NCBI GenBank assembly: GCA_032173965.1
Contig: CM063288.1
Location: forward strand, 17,486,001 to 17,550,000
Source of the DNA: Sitta carolinensis
Lineage: Eukaryota > Chordata > Aves > Passeriformes > Sittidae
DNA: 64,000 nucleotides
Direction: 5' to 3'
Part shown: positions 47,400 through 60,219 of the stretch, piece after piece
Layout: each line of letters begins with the position of its first letter
Numbering within the stretch: position 1 is the first letter of the stretch
Notes under the pieces: generated by a model
Databases searched by the model: none
What the model was told of the DNA's origin: nothing
What the model saw: only the letters and a program-made list of their open reading frames with translations
Position numbers and translations under genes: made by a program

Positions 47400-48352
47400 T
47401 GGGATGCACTGAAACAAATGGGAAAAAATAATCTCTACCAGCAGGAAAAGTTCATGGGACCTGATGGGATGCACCCACAAGTTCCAAAGGACCCATCCTG
47501 GTAGTAGCACTCTATTCTCTTTGAAAGGTCGCTGAGAGTTCCTGAGGACTTGAAGAAAGAAAGTGTCACTCCTATTTTTAAGACAGAAGAAGGAGAACCC
47601 AGTGAAAAACAGCATAGCCTCAACTTGATCCAAGTAAAGGTGAGGGGAAAAAACAGTCCCAGGAACAAGTTGAATATCAAAGAAATCATCCATTGCAGCA
47701 AAGGCAGCCATCAACACTACACACTGCATTAGGAACACTGTCAGCAGGTTGGGCAACGTGATCCTTCACCCCTGGTGAGAACTATCTGGGGGTGTTAGGT
47801 CCAGCCCTGGCCTTCACAGTACAAGAAAGATGGATTTAGTGATTTAGTGAAGTTTTCAACCTGGGGATCTTATCAGTGTGTATAAATACCTGGCTTGCAG
47901 GAGTAATAGAGAAAATCGAGCAAAACTCTTTTCAGTGGTGTTTGATTGAAGGACAAGAAACAAAAAACGCCAAGTGAAATACAAGAAATTCCATCTAAAC
48001 ATAAGAAAACACTGGTTGGCCAAACCTTGATGAGCTTAGCTGGTCAGAACTGATTACACCAAGGTTGTAGGTCTGATCCCCATATGGGCCACTCACCTAA
48101 GAATTGGATAATCCTTCTAGATCAGAACATTCTGTGATTCTGTGAAGTTTTGTTATTAATGATGGAGGTTGAACACTTTTGGAGGTTGCCCACAGAGGCT
48201 GGGAAACCATAATCTTTGGAAATACTCAAAACACAACTGGACACAACTCCTGGCAACCTTCTCTAGGTGATCCTGCCTGAGCAGAAGGGAGGACTAAGTG
48301 GTCTCCAAAAATCTACCAACCTCAGATATTCTGGGATACTGTGAATTACAGT
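47400..48352 (+). repeat. CR1 LINE, internally deleted and split by a SINE
   Basis: CR1 is the dominant avian non-LTR retrotransposon. The left part (47440-47640) carries reverse-transcriptase-region text such as 'ttcatgggacctgatgggatgcacccac' and 'cctgaggacttgaagaaagaaagtgtcactcctattttt'. The segment from about 47695 resumes much further along ORF2 ('caaaggcagcc...cattaggaacactgtcagcaggt', 'gatcttatcagtgtgtataaatacctg'). Several hundred bases of ORF2 are therefore missing. The CR1 3' end, 'caaccttctctaggtgatcctgcctgagcag' and 'ctggacacaactcctgg', continues after the SINE and finishes near 48352 with a decayed CTGTGA tail. No intact ORF remains. Confidence 0.85.
48018..48146 (+). repeat. tRNA-Ile-derived SINE with CR1-like tail (TguSINE1-type)
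   Basis: The element is inserted inside the CR1. Its head, 'ttagctggtcagaactga..acaccaaggttgtaggtctgatccccatatgggcca', reproduces tRNA-Ile: A-box region, an AAGGT variable-arm region, a B-box-like GTCTGATCCCC, and the 3' acceptor strand ATGGGCCA. The tail, 'ctaagaattggataatccttctagatcag', ends in ATTCTGTGATTCTGTGA, a CR1-type 3' end that CR1 reverse transcriptase can recognise. This chimera matches what I know of TguSINE1 from zebra finch and other oscines. It cannot be a functional tRNA: the 5' acceptor strand is disrupted by an insert. Confidence 0.7.
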
Positions 48353-49249
48353 CCACATGAAAGATTCCTCCCCAACAGTCACACAAAGATTTCTCTTTCT
48401 TCAGGATGTAAGTTATTTGCAGCACAGAAGAACAGAACCTTTTCCATACCTTTACTTCTATCACAGATATCCCATGTTATTTTAAGGGTGATCCTCTTTA
48501 CCTGAGTACGTTTTCCCTGCTACAGAGTCAAAGAGGAAAGTTACTCCTGCTGGTGTTTATGCACAAGAATATAAGAGCTCTTGATTACGCTAAGTCTCAG
48601 GCTGTGAATCACAAGGAAGACTTTCAATGTCCAGCAGTTAAATGTGTTAACTGTGACATTTCTGAAGTTCTATTTTTATATATTGAACAGAAAAACAAAC
48701 AAAACAAAACACGTCTTTATAACTGCTCTTTATGATAGTATTTGTTCAACTACAGCTTTGATGATACCACTACATGCTGCAGCATCTTCTTAGAGTTTTA
48801 GTTTTATAAGCTATATGTATTAAGTTTTCAGAAGTAGATTTCTTTACAAGGATTTTTATTCCTAATGAGAAAATAATCTACAACCAGCATTCTTACATCT
48901 CACATAATCTCCTTTCTGTTAAAGGGTTTGTTTAAAATTTACTTCACAGAATAAAACACAATTCATATCTGGTTATTGTCCTAATGAAATATATTTCTCC
49001 TCCTTACAGAGCTCTTCACTGAGATACTAAAATTTAACTCACTTGAGTTATAAATACTGTGTGAATTAATAGTCAGCATTGTTTGGAAGGTTTTTTAATT
49101 GGCCTGCAGGGAGGCCCTCTGTATATATTAAACAGATCATGTGTCTGCCTTGCAACTAAACCACCTTTACATTTTATTTGCACACATTAAACTCAAAGCT
49201 GTTTAATGTTTTCTTAGAAGTATTTGGGTTTATTGTTCACACTAGGAAA

Positions 49250-49620
49250 TGACTGTTACGTTAATCAGCGCAAACCAAGGTTAGTGATTGGTCCTTAGTG
49301 GTGTCATTCTAGAGTCACAATGCCCCACAAATAAATAGGTTTGGCTGTTCTTCTTATTTTTATTTATAAATTCTGTTTTATAACAGCAGTAAGATGCTGC
49401 AGGCCATGCACTTCTTGGGGATTATTGCACTTGTCAGGTGTTTAAAATCACTCAGTCCTCTGCCTATGCCTTATAATACCACTGGAGGTATATAATCAGC
49501 CAGAAATACACTGCCTGGAGTGTCTTAATGCTTTATTATGACATATCTAACTTTCAAAATAAATTATTTATTTGGAAGCTTGGAAGTGTCATAATGCTAT
49601 CCAATCAGTAGCTGAGAAAT
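49250..49620. promoter_or_regulatory. Possible conserved non-coding element
   Basis: Repeat-free DNA with AATAAATTATTTATTTGGAAGC, GTTACGTTAATCAGCGC, CCAATCAG, AATAAATA and TAATGC motifs and no open frame. The density of HOX/CDX/forkhead-like cores suggests an enhancer. This is based on texture only. Confidence 0.25.
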
Positions 49621-50759
49621 AAATATGAAATCAGGAGAACACATCAGAAAAGACAGAAGGTAGAGAAAAATGCCAGTCTCATCAGTCATCCCAGGCCAAA
49701 ACAATGTGTGTGCACGCCTATAGACACAGAGATGTGTGTACACAACCAGTGGGCTTCTGCTTGTGCACAGACCTGTATCTGGTGAGAATCACACAATATG
49801 TGCACTTATCTGATTGCTGATATAAACCATGGAGCAACTGCATCGAGTTAATATCACAAATTGAAAACATAAGTGGGCTAAACAGATGTTAAGATGTCAA
49901 GCTAGACCTCCTAATAAATAAAAATTTAGAACATTTTGTATTTAGTCAAGTCATTCCATATTTAAGAAACAGCTTCTGTGTTTCATGGAAAGGAAGCCTA
50001 GCTACATCAGTTGATATTACAAATTGCATATCACATCGTTATCATTACAATCACTAAACTACACACATTATTTAAAACTGAAGGTTAAAAGAAAAACAGA
50101 ATAAAACAATATAATTTTCTTACAAAAATCCCCAAAACACAAACAAACTAACAAATCAATTGTACAACAACTAGAGAAATTTAATAGTCTGGAGTTTAAA
50201 CTTTTAAATTAAATTCCAATTTGTAAATTATTATGTGGAAATAAGGAACTCTACTTAGGCTAATTGTGCTAAATAACAGTGCAAAACCTGCAGGGGACCA
50301 AATTATCTTTCAGTGAGGGAATATGAAAAGTTTTTTGGAAAAGGGCCAGTTTTAGGTAGGGGGTGTTTAAAGCCTTGGGAGTTACTGTAGCAAGAGAAAA
50401 GATTAATAATTTGCACATGTGAGACTCCTGGCAAGCAGGACGCAGCTGTAAAGAATTAACCCCTCCTGAGAGACATAAAAACATGGAGCAGCTGAGAAGA
50501 AAAGGGTGAGGGGAGAATGCAAAAGTATGCAGAGTACAGATGTCCTAGAAGAGAAAAATATGTAAAGTAGGGTTGAACAATGTACTGAGATTTTATTATT
50601 ATTTGGGAGGGAAAGGCAGTCTTCTTGGCAAATTGTGGATATGTGGGAAAAAATGGAATACCAGCAGAAGACTCTTTTATTACTGCCTGCAAATACAAAT
50701 AATCTGAATAAAAAACTGAAAGCTTCCAAGTCCTTATTGAAAGGATACTCTCAAAGTGA

Positions 50760-51180
50760 TCTGGCCTAAAACTAGACCAAACCGGCTTTGTTTTGGTGTT
50801 CATGCATGCCTGCCTCTGCCCTGCGTGCTGACTCCATCATTCTTGTCTGCGGGCAGGGCGCTGAAATACAGAAGATGCTGAAGCGATTGGAGGGCAGGCT
50901 CTCACACACACAGGCATCGAGCAAGCAAAGCAGATCCGGGGGTGAAGCATTGTGTAATTGTGGGTCTGTAGCTGCAGAAACCCAGCTCCCAATATTTGTT
51001 CTTCCTGGCTGCCTACCAGAATAATTTCTCTTGTGAGGGTCCAATTTTGCAGCTGCTCAGCATGGCAGAACCGCCCCCCTCCCCCAGCCAAATTCAATAG
51101 GGCGGTGCATGGGCAGCAGCATGGGTGCACTCGAGCTCAGATGATAACTCTTTCAGAGTCTGGTAGAAGGCCAAAGCAAT
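50760..51180. promoter_or_regulatory. GC-richer block, possible regulatory element
   Basis: It is GC-richer than the AT-rich flanks, with CpGs retained (TGTCTGCGGGC, AGATCCGGGGG, CATCGAGC, ACCGCCCC, GGGCGGTGC, CACTCGAGC) and E-box-like CAGCTG sites. Overlapping frames on both strands are open for 80-97 codons, which reflects composition more than coding. It could be a weak CpG-bearing regulatory element. There is no promoter motif that I can defend. Confidence 0.25.
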
Positions 51181-54100
51181 CCAATTTTTAGGTTGTATTA
51201 GAAATCTGAGACTATTACCCTTCAAAAGGAGAAATTAGGCTTTAGAGAGGTGAAATAGGTAACCCTTCTGCTGATTCCTGTTGCTAAGTATTTTTTAATT
51301 TTCTCTTTGGAAAACAAATTGGTCAAGACAACATTGGAAGTGATCATTAACTGAGAGAAACAGTGGAGATGTTTATTCAGATTAAGTCATAGAAAGCAGC
51401 ATCCTTTTCTATTAAATGAAAAAAAATGGTCTGGAAAGTAATATAACTTTAACTGTCACATGGATTATCTAGAATCCTGATGATGGAGGGTTTTTTTTGT
51501 TTTTTCCCCACTTTATAAGGATATGCATAAACAGATTACTTAGGTTTATTGCATTTAGATTTTAAAACAAGGCCCAAAATCTTATATGAGCTCAAGCAGA
51601 TTCTATTTTAAAAAGAGGAAACTAGAAAACATACACTTTTAACATAGTAACTGTTTCAGCGCAGTACTTTTCAAGCAAGTACATTCAAAGGGTACTTTGG
51701 AAGCCTCAGGAGGTATAGAACCAATGGGTTCAGGAGATTAATATACCTCCTTACTTCCCATACTTGTTCTGCAACAAATAGAGTATATTACAGCTGCTCA
51801 AGTGTTCACTGGTCCCTCAGATTTCAGGACTGTCCTCTCCCTCTTCTCCTGCCACAACTCCTATCGTGTTGGCTAGGCACTAGGGAAAGGTGAAGCACAT
51901 GGCTGCAGGTAGTGATTTGGGAGTGGTGTAGGACAGGCAGGGAATTCCAGTGTGATGCATCTGTATACAGAAAATTTTAACCTGTTCCCATAAATAATCT
52001 GGTTTTCCTCAGATGTTCTAGCTCACAGGGTTACCTGTCCCTCACACCAATTAGGTGGGCACCAGCTCACACCAACTCTTCTGTACTGAAGCTACAATGA
52101 GGTCTGGCAGATTCCTTTTATGTATTGCATCTTCTATATAGTCTTTTAACCCCATGTATTTAGCAATGCTTGTAAAACTTGTCTTACTTACTCCCTGCAC
52201 CTCGCCTTTCTCTGCTGGAAGCACACGTGACCCCACCCTGCTTCCTTTCATCAAAAAGGACGTTGCAGATGTACTAATTCTTCACATCACTTATTTCTTT
52301 CCTCCCTCCAGCAAATTCTCCTTTTCTAGCACAGAAAGCCAAAAAACTTGATGGGGTCACCTTCACCTTTGTTAAGGTTCAGTTTTTCAGAAGTCCACCT
52401 CCAAAATACCAATCCCTCTTTAAATGGCAATTCCTGTCATAGATCCCAGTATAGACCAAGTTATCAGGGCTGCTATAAATGAAACCTATGAAATGTAGAT
52501 ACAGAAAATTTCAAGTGGACTATATTTTAACTGGAGAAATATTTTTGTGACAGAATACACATATAGCTGAACTGCACACTCACTTTTACATTGTACCCAC
52601 CCATGGTATGAGACTAGATTAGGCTGTAAACAGAAGTCCACAAATTATCCTAAATAACGAAAATGTTTTGGGCTCATTTACCTTAAACTCAGCAATCACC
52701 CAGGATGCTTCCATCAGCTTCTGACTGCAGGATAAAAAACAAATCATATACAGGCTTTGAAATTGAATCACTTGCTCAACTATGTTAGTCAATATCATTG
52801 TCCCACCACCTCTCTAAACTAAACCCCAGACTTATTCCACAAAACAAAACCCAAAAAACTCAGACCTTGGTTTCCCTGTACATCTATTTTGTACTATACT
52901 GAGTGTTTTTATATCCTTTGAGTTGACTACAGATTTATCAACCAAGGCATACAGTGTACCCTCTAAAATACACACACACACAAACATACATTCATGTCAG
53001 CAAAATTGAGAGTCGAACATTACTGCAAGTAAAATTGGTACTTTACTGTAAGCCCCAACTTAAACTTAATTCACTTGGCTTCCACCAAATGATCTGAAGT
53101 TTCTCAAGCCTGTTATCATTTGAGTCCCATATTTTAGAAAGTTTCAGCTGAAATAATTTGTTTTCTGGAAAGAAGTAATTTTTTTTAAAATAAAATTTCC
53201 CAAATATCACATTTGAACATAAATGATTTAAACAAATAAGTATGAACCAAATTCTTCATTTAGTAAATATATAAATAAAATTCACAACTAGTGGCTGCAG
53301 AGAGGCCAATGGTTTAGTTAAGTCAGCAAGCTGGCATATCTCTCCAGCCTCCAACAACCATTCAAAGGCTTCCTAAATCAAAAATCCTGCAAATATTCCT
53401 GAAAACTTCTGATATTTTTTTTTCTTTTCTTCTATGAATTCATGTAATTTTCTTCAAATCTCTTGTATTTTTGGCCTCTGTACATTTCATAGCAGAGAGC
53501 TGTGATATCGTGCCTTATAAAAAGGTAATCCTCTGTTCTCCGCCTGCTTTACCTCTGTGCCCGAACTCTTTCCTTGTGTGCATCCTTGTTCCTATGCTGT
53601 GAACAAACCCTAGTTTATGCCTCTTCCCAGACTTATATATAGCAGCTGCTATATATATGTGTGTCTATCTGTACACAAGCTGTGTATCTCCTACTAGTAT
53701 ATCAACATCCAGAGTACCATTGCAGATGCACAGCTCCATCCATTAGCACCAAAATCCCTGAAAAATGTGAATACTGTGCATATTTCAGATTTATGGGAGA
53801 AAAACCCATTTCGGGTAACTATGAATTTCAAATAATTTGTGCCAAAAGATACAATGACAGGATAGCCACCCTGACTGTAGGGGGAAAAAAACCCTGTGAC
53901 CTTTCTCTACTCAGCATTCAGCAAACCATTCAGATCTTGCAAAATGCTACACCAAAACACTACACAAAGATGTATTTAGGAATACTTTCTTCCAGATATT
54001 GAAGGCAACACTCCAAAATCTGTGTGCATGCTTGTGCCAAAAGATGGATGTGATTTTCACATCAGTCTTATCCATTTACAGACTTGGGACCCCAAACACA

Positions 54101-54759
54101 AAAACATATTTCATTATCAAACTGTCTAACAGAAAACTGCAAATTAAGTATCTTTAAAACTGCTCAGTCAGGTAGTACAAAGGTGCTATGCTTGCAAAGG
54201 TTTCCACGTAGACATTTTAATTGCATTAAATTGTGACTGAGAAATGAGGCTGGTCCTGCAGTGCATATATTATGCAAATACAAATCTTTTAAACATAAAA
54301 TTATTAAAAATAATGGAAAAAAAGAAAAAGAATTTTTTATTTTGCACCTAGGAGTGGCTCCTTCTTCGACTATGTAATAAAAGATTCATTTAAAAAAATT
54401 TAAAAATAACAAAACCACTTTGGAAACAAGTAAAAAAACTGTAAGGAACAATTTAACACCCTCTAGAAGAAGAAACCAGGCCATACACTAAAGATAAGCA
54501 AGTGAAGAGATACTGTCTTAGCAAAGATGAAAATAAGCATATGCTGAAATATTTCCTGGAACCGGGTCTGGAGGCCCTAACACATCTCTTCGTGCAATTC
54601 TGATACTTTTAAAGTCATTTCTGAATAAAATCTGCCTGGATATTTCAAGGGAAAAAAAAAAAAAAAGAAGAAGGAAATGTCAGTTTCTGTGAATGCAAAA
54701 ACCTAATTAATAGCAATACACCCAGACTGTAATTTAATGGACAATAATTAGTTTCTATT

Positions 54760-55040
54760 GATATGCATTTTTTAATAAAAGCTGTAGTAGTTGTTTGTTG
54801 AGAGAGAAATATGTTATGCTCTGAATCTGAAATCCATTTCCTGCCAATGCATTTTCTCTCTGTAATATTGTAGGAGTTGTTCTGTGAAACACCTTCTCTC
54901 TTTAAACCTTGATAAAATTCTTGACTATGTCAAATGTAATAAGTTTTAGACAAATGACTGTCATCTCCTTGAGCTGGAGAGTTTGAAGAGAGCACAGCAA
55001 GCGTGTTTATTTGCATTAAGCACATGCATTAGTGTAGTGT
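54760..55040. promoter_or_regulatory. Possible conserved non-coding element
   Basis: Repeat-free, frame-free DNA with TTATTTGCATTAAGCACATGC (octamer/SOX-like), TGACTGTCATCTCC (TALE-type TGACTGTCA), and CAAATGTAATAAG cores. The inference rests on motif texture alone. Confidence 0.25.
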
Positions 55041-58000
55041 GTGTGAGGAGCTCTGGTACAGCTATTTTACAGCCAGTGTGAAGAGATTTTTTTCTATGTC
55101 ATGCTAAAAGATTGTAAACCTTGGTGATGTCTGTCTTATGCAATTTAACTCATTCTAATTGTTCTACAAAGAGTTCTTTTGACTTAGAAACTTCTTCAAG
55201 ACACTCTTTTCAAAAGACATATGGAAAACCCCACTCTCATGATTATTAATAATGTAGCTACTATGAGAAACTCTCAGAGTAGCAAGGATAAAAAGCCCAT
55301 AGAGACAGAACTTAATTTTATGGTGGCTGGTAGTGCTTAGTTTAATTTTCTTAAATGTTCCAGCCATTGAATAAAGAAATAATTTGAAAAGGAAATGGCA
55401 TCTACAGTATTTGAACTTGCCTTTAGCATAAAATGTTTTAATGTTTTGAGTCTATCTTTGACAACTGAAACAGACTTTACTGAATACTGGTAAGAGTTCA
55501 CTTTGTAATAGAAAAGTAGTCACTCCCTGTGATCACTGTATCTTTTTAGTATGCAGCCCAGAGGATTCAGAAAAAGATTACATTTACAATAATTAACATA
55601 TATGTAAATGGAGATCATGGCTATGAATGATAAATTTTCATAGCAATTTAAACCTTGTTCAAATTAATCAACCATACAGACACTTGATTAATGAAAGGCA
55701 GCGTCACTTTAAAATGCAACATGTTAATACATATTACTGTTATCGCTGATCAAAGAATCTTTAAACATAAACCAATTAAAACAAAGTTCAATCTACATTT
55801 TTTACTGGTTTAATTCTTACAGAATTATAAGAGTATTATAAAAATTTACGTATTTTATTCCCCTTCATATCTATTTACTAAATTGACTGTAGTACAGAAT
55901 CACACAAGTAATTCTGCTACTTCATTAATATGATTGGATGTGAAAACTACCAGATTAGTTTTTCAATCTAAGCATATACATAATGGCTGATTGCAAAGTG
56001 GGCAAAATGCATCCAATTTCATTCTTCATTTGTAAAACCAGTAACTTGCATCTCATCTCCCCTATTCTCAATTCAATCATCAACAGACCAGTCAAAGCAG
56101 GAACTTTGAGTGACTGATAGCAAGGGAGCTGTTTAGGAAGACTGCCTTTGTAGTACCTTCCCAACAGTACCTATTTCCTAGGAATAAGCAAGAGATTTTT
56201 ATGTCAACAGTAGATCTTTGCAGAAGTCACCCAAACATCTAAACAAATTTTGCTACTTTCAATGCTTGTCTTATATAATAATGTGTGCCTTGTCATGCAA
56301 TACTGCTTCTCTTTACTGGAAAATTTTATGTGTATTTTTCATAAATATATTTAGGAAGTTACAATTTCTTTATGGCTGCTAATGAAAAGGCTCACTAACT
56401 TCTAAGGTGTGCAGTGTTGCTCCCCTTACCTTGTGATCAGGAAAACCTAGCAAAAACATATAGCACATTTCAAGTTGTTGCCTTAAATAAGACTTAGATG
56501 CCGTGGTCATGAGAAGAGAATATATGTCAGGAGGAGACTTAAAATGATTAGCTGACCTCTTTTTCTTTTATTCAAAATATATCTTTAACACACATTGCAT
56601 ATCAAAATTTGTATGTCCAAATACTGAGCTTTACCGTAAGTGATAGTATTGGTAAAAGAGTAAGAGACAGTAAAATCAGAGTAAAAACATTACTTTCACA
56701 ACAGAGATACAATAGACATAGAGTTGAATTTGGAAAATGAATCCAGTGGGGCATATATATAAAAATATCCTTGTCTTTATGGGAGCTCCCACACATGTGA
56801 ACACTACTTGAATTTCAATATTAGGAAACAAAAATGCAACAAAATCAGTTTACTAACCACAGGGAGTATAATAATTGACCTGTTCCCTTCCCCTCTGGTA
56901 AAATGAGTTTCTGGTGCTAAATAGAGTCCTTGAGAGAAGAAGAAATACCTGTTAATTACATGATTAAAGACACAACAACATGATAATAAAATAGTGCATT
57001 CCTGTAGACAAGCTTGCAGACTTTCAGCCCATACTAGTGATCATGGTAATATGCAGTGTGCAGAGTCCCAAAGGAGATACATTTATCTTATACGTGTACA
57101 TTTTGCAAAAATCCATCGGTCAGTTGGAGCACTTCAAACCAGTGAAGAACTCCAAACACAGCAGTCTCTGGAAAGAATCCTCTGTAAATACTCAAAAAGT
57201 CCCTCCTACAGAGTTCCTCCCAAAACCTGAAACAGCTCATGGTTTCATCCACCTCTGGATCAAAACAGTTTGGACCATGTAACTTATCCAGTATCTTGAA
57301 TTTCATAGAAGATCAAGACTACATTTGTTTTACTGCTGTCTCCTGGGCCACATCTCAATGGCCTTGAGACCAGCTCCCAGGTAGTTTTGCCACTTCCTGA
57401 TTTGCTGACATGTGCCTGAATTGGTCCTGCGGCCCAAGTTTGGCTTTTACAAGAAAACGCTCCTCTCTGTCCTGCACACAGCAAGGGTTTCCCAGGCTGT
57501 GCAGTCAGGCCCTCGAACCCCGTTCCTCACCCATAAGTCTCCATCTCTCCCCTCTGCTTTGTGAATGGGCAGCCTGGTTGGGAACCCTTCCTAGACCAGC
57601 CCTGGCAGCACCTGCAGCAGCAGCTGTTGGCATTGGTAGTCAAGCTGCCTACAAGCAAAATGAAAATGGGAATGGGAGCCCTAATAGCTAAAAAAAAATG
57701 CAGAAAAAAAGCAGATTCAAAAAAATGCTGTGCCTATATGAAATAGAAGATCTGTTGCCTCCAGGTGCTCTATGGTTGATGGAGAAAAATCACCACATTA
57801 GCAGGTGCCTCGGGATAAATAACTGATGTGCAATAATTTTTTAAATTCACATTTCCATATAGTTTTTGCTTTACTTTTTGCATTTTTTTAATACTGTGTT
57901 TTTCTCCATATCTAGGTGTTTGACAGGCTGGAGGAAAGCTTGTAAATGCTTTGCACAGCTGACCTACTGAGTCTGAAGTGACTGAGAGGGAGCCCACAAC

Positions 58001-60034
58001 TACTTCTTCTGACTTCTGTTGGTCAACACACTGCTCTGAAAGTGCTGCAGAAGATATAGCTAAGGACAGCTTTTAGACTCTGGAAAAGTACCAGAGTGGC
58101 TCCTTCTCACTTCCTTTCATAGGGTGAATAGTAAGAATGATAATGCTTTAGCTGGACTACTCTTTTAGAATTCTCTTAAATAAATATTATAAGAAAGATG
58201 GCAATATCCTAGATATCTTATAATTGCTTTTGATTTCCTCTCCTAGTTACACACTGGCATTATAGTCCCTCAATCACTTCTTCATCCTCGGTGTATTTGT
58301 AACTCTTCTCACTAATCCTGTTTAGCCATTTGATTTGGAAAGGAAGCACTTGGCTAGCAGCTGGGTTGGCTTATCTTACACTTGGGGTTTAGGTTAAATA
58401 CCCACGTTCTTGTAACCTACAACTGATTTTGTACAAACTTTTTTCTCCTCACAAGTGCCAACAGAGGCTGCTGAAGGAGGAAAAATTGTTTGTTTGTTTG
58501 GGGGTGTTGGGACAAGAAGCAGAAGGAATTTTTATTCTATTCACAGCACAAAGTATGCTCAGCTTCTAAGGAAGTGTGTGTATTTGTTGGCTTGTAATTT
58601 TCAAGCATGTGTTTTAGCAGGAAGCAGCAGTGGAGACACAGCAGTAGCCTAACAAAGAAGGATCCATTAACTTGACTTTTTTTCTTTTCTACCAGATTGC
58701 AATTTGCTCACTAATTGAGGAGTGCTAGTTCTTGGTAGCTGGAAAACAGAGCTACAACCTGGCATCAATCTTCTTTTGATAGAAGTCAGTGGTGGCCATG
58801 GGCTATTTTGACACTTGACTACCTGTCACCCAACATTGGTATCCAGCCTTACTAACCCCTGCCACAGCTGCAACTACTTTTAGTGAAGGAGATTTTGAAG
58901 CAAAAATATTGACAAGTCATACAAGACTGGCCTAAGCCATGAAATGATGGCATTGACAACATCCTGGTTGAGTGCTACAGAAGTGCTAGAAACATACATT
59001 TTTAATATCTCCTTAAGAGTAAAATACAAGCTCCAGAAATTGTTTTCGACAAATTTGGGAATATGTGTTGATATCTCAGGATCAATTTTTAGTTGGGATA
59101 GAAAGGTAAGGTCATTGGTCAAGCAGATATATTTCCCCTGTACACCTACATTTGAAAGTCAGCAGGAGATTTCTCAACCCTGTTTTATCATTCCTTTTCT
59201 TAAGCTGAGAAAGATATTTGAAACTCAGCTCTTACCATTGCATTTCTATATCCGAATGCCAAAAAAAAATTATTTTCCCAACTGGCTTCTTATTGCATTA
59301 GACAATGCTGTGCTGCTGTGTTCAATTGAATACTGATAGTTTTTACTGCACTTATATTTGCCAATCTTGTGAACATTTGGTGATGTTACTCTCCAGGCAT
59401 TGAGTTCTGCTATGCAAAGACCCAAATTCAGTATCTCTCTCTTAAAGTTCAATATTTACAATAAACTTTAAAGGATGTTTTCATTAGATTTCAGGGGGAA
59501 ATCACATGAGTAAAGAGAGATACAAATTTAATAGATGTAAGCCTTGTTTCTCACAAGCTGAAACTGTAAATACACTGGTTGGTAACTGGATTCTGCCAGA
59601 AGGAAAACACATTCTGCTTTCAAAATATCTACATAAGGAAAAAGTGGCTATACAAGCTAGCTAGCTTGAGGACATCACTGGCTGTGCAAAACAGGTCCCT
59701 CTCACTCAGGTTTCTCCAGCTTTGTTTGAATTAATTTTATCCTCCAAAAAAAGCTAAGATTATGACTGAAAGAGAATTATACAATGTGAGTAGTTTTAAT
59801 TTTGAGTGCTGAATGAAACACATACTTAAAGTACTGCATTACATCACAATCCCTGAACTCTTAAAAAATCAAAAAGTTCTAAGGGCATAAAAATAAACCC
59901 ACTCATTCTCTGCAAGAAACAGTGCTAGCTGTTAAAGTAACCCGTGAATGTTGCCCACAGACAGAGGTACCCTGGCACGCCAACCCCAGTGCTCACGGCT
60001 GCTCCCGGTCCAGCTGGGGGAGCTGGCTCCTCAC

Positions 60035-60210
60035 CTCAGCCTTCAGGAGTGGGTGCTCCACCTCGATGGGCTGCGTGATAGCAAAGAACTCCCCCACCCT
60101 CCACACAGCTGGGTCCTGGGGTTTGCATGGAGGACACTTCCTCCATGAACCTGTAATCTCCAGTGCAAGAAGTTCGGAATCAAACATAAAACCAACAGAC
60201 ATTATTCTGC
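60035..60210 (-). CDS. Candidate coding exon B, product not recognised
   Basis: On the minus strand an acceptor (CTACATTTCTGCTGCAG) is followed 176 bp later by a strong donor (GGCTGAG then GTGAGG). One frame is open throughout, 58 codons. It starts with two bases completing a codon and ends on a codon boundary. The peptide is protein-like, with a tryptophan and CPPC segment (SWRKCPPCKPQDPAVW) followed by GEFFAITQPIEVEHPLL. Without splicing the frame would run 13 more codons to a stop near 59993, so a terminal coding exon is an alternative. The segment is GC-richer than its surroundings. It could also be a decayed gene copy. I do not recognise the family. Confidence 0.35.
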
Positions 60211-60219
60211 CTGCAGCAG

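Larger units (their letters stand above)
48360..59990. other. Long non-coding stretch
   Basis: No supported gene is seen in 11.6 kb. Three sub-blocks look regulatory and are listed separately. Other content is an imperfect CA run near 52970-52985, poly-A at about 54651-54665, a GC-richer patch at 57310-57640 without CpG density or a convincing frame, and a 16-bp palindrome at 59653. Confidence 0.5.

Noticed and set aside
51200..51262. MIR-tail-like 'gaaattaggctttagagaggtgaaataggtaaccc'
   Set aside because: Only a short degenerate resemblance with no supporting upstream SINE body.
52051..52254. 67-codon minus frame with internal GTAAGTAAG
   Set aside because: The donor splits the frame, no acceptor is convincing, and no similarity is recognised.
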